From contig JAYKAV010002976.1 of assembly GCA_035582835.1 (NCBI GenBank), forward strand, positions 19,838-83,837: 64,000 nucleotides of DNA, written 5' to 3'. Shown in pieces: positions 62,871 to 64,000 of the stretch (the first letter of the stretch is position 1; the number at the start of each line of letters is the position of its first letter). The stretch is from Phoebastria nigripes (lineage: Eukaryota; Chordata; Aves; Procellariiformes; Diomedeidae). The position numbers were made by a program, and so were the translations under genes. The notes beneath the pieces were generated by a model. It saw only the letters and a list, made by a program, of their open reading frames with translations. It did no database searches and was not told the DNA's origin.

Positions 62871-64000
62871 CTATAAATTATTCTTAGGATTATTTGGTAG
62901 TAAAAATGAGAAGTAAAAATAAGAATGTTATTGTGAAACTAGTCCCCTGCCCATCCCCACAATATTTCATATAAATAGTAACTGCTTCTCTTAGAGGAAG
63001 AAATGATGACTCATGCAGCCATCTCCTGGTAATAATGAGCTAGCTGAGTTACCAAAAAGGAATTTTATATGCAGCAACCTGAATCAGGCACTCCGTTCTA
63101 ATAAATTCAATTTTAATGAGAAAGAGAATCAGACTTTATATATGAAAGATGTTGACTCTACTCAAGATTATACTTACTGCTATGAGTATTGCCTACCATT
63201 AAAAAAGAAAATGTTCACTGTCATATATAATACCAGAAGGGGAAGTCAGGAAAGCATTAGATTAATCTTTCAGCATCAAGTATATGCTACAGGATAGAGC
63301 TGCCAGTGACTTTAAAATAATTACAGAATACACAACAGGTGGCATTAATTGAAATCAACAGGTGACTTCAATGACACCAGAATGCAACATTCTCAAAGCT
63401 CATTGTCAGAACTTTGGCCCTGATAACCTAACTAACCTGATCTAACCAATAGTAAAGTCACGTATTTAATAAGTACCCTAACACTTGTACTTTATTGATT
63501 TGAGTATGGTGTTGCTGAATCATCAATACATTCAGACAGAGGAAAATACTGGTAACTTGTCTATTCAGTTGATTTGTGCTACAAATTGTTTGTACAAGAT
63601 CAATTCAACTCAAGCAGAAACTGCCCTGCCCCAGATGATCTTACCATTCTTAACATTTTATCCTAAATTTCATACTGAACTTTTCCTCCTACCCAAGATG
63701 TCTCCGTCTATCTTGACCTGTTGGACTGTCAAGCCATCTCTGTCTATTGATGAAATTTCTGTTCTTTTCAACTGACACTCCACAGCATTTGTGTTCTTCC
63801 CTTTCTTCCAGTTTATGGTGACTACAAGTTGCTGAAGGATTATGTATATCTAGTTCAGTCTCATCACATTATGATAGAAAAATTGCTTAACATAGAGCAT
63901 ATAAGAACTTCGGTTAGCTTTGCTGAATCAGGATGATTTTAGTTAGTTCTTTTGATCTTGTTGCCTTATATTGTTTTCATAATCTTCCTTCCTCAGAGCT
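62871..64000. other. AT-rich unassigned sequence to window end
   Basis: No gene was recognised. Two plus-strand open frames of 94 and 96 codons (63013-63297 and 63485-63775) have no known relatives and fall within chance expectation for AT-rich DNA. Confidence 0.5.

Noticed and set aside
1..64000. CRISPR arrays, rRNA, tRNA, or bacterial-style operons
   Set aside because: No spaced direct repeats, cloverleaf with conserved T-arm, rRNA signature or clustered same-strand genes were seen. The DNA is vertebrate in character.

Overview
The window reads as AT-rich, gene-poor nuclear DNA from a bird. The two clearest signs are chicken-repeat-1 (CR1) non-LTR retrotransposons, whose 3' ends carry the avian ATTCTATG-type octamer, and two solo copies of an endogenous-retrovirus LTR of a type I know from many, probably neoavian, birds. 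The species cannot be named from the sequence. No complete host protein-coding gene, tRNA, rRNA or CRISPR array was recognised. Nearly all open reading frames are short, in AT-rich DNA, and about as numerous as chance predicts.

Layout. 1-206: 3' tail of a CR1 on +, entering from outside the window. 4613-5155: solo LTR, sense on -, with a degraded 5-bp target duplication. 10850-11188: old CR1 3' fragment on +. 28280-28485: very old CR1 remnant on + in which a reverse-transcriptase segment lies next to the 3' end. 37049-37143: one candidate internal coding exon on +. 46697-51236: near-full-length CR1 of about 4.5 kb on -, with recognisable 5' UTR, ORF1, endonuclease, reverse transcriptase and 3' end, all broken by stops and frameshifts. 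55328-55524: CR1 3' fragment on +. 58610-58792: CR1 3' fragment on -. 62306-62865: second solo LTR, same family and orientation as the first, with a perfect 5-bp duplication (CTTAG). The remaining sequence is low-complexity tracts and sequence I cannot assign.

Interpretation. The window fits an intergenic desert or part of a very large intron. The mobile elements are independent insertions. The two LTRs do not bound one provirus, because each has its own target duplication and no viral genes were recognised between them. Items most worth checking are the candidate exon near 37.1 kb, paired hairpins in the CR1 5' UTR, the two LTR subfamilies that differ in U3 and in a CRE-type site, and a few coding-looking stretches that chance may still explain. 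The sequence shows no convincing undescribed multi-gene system.
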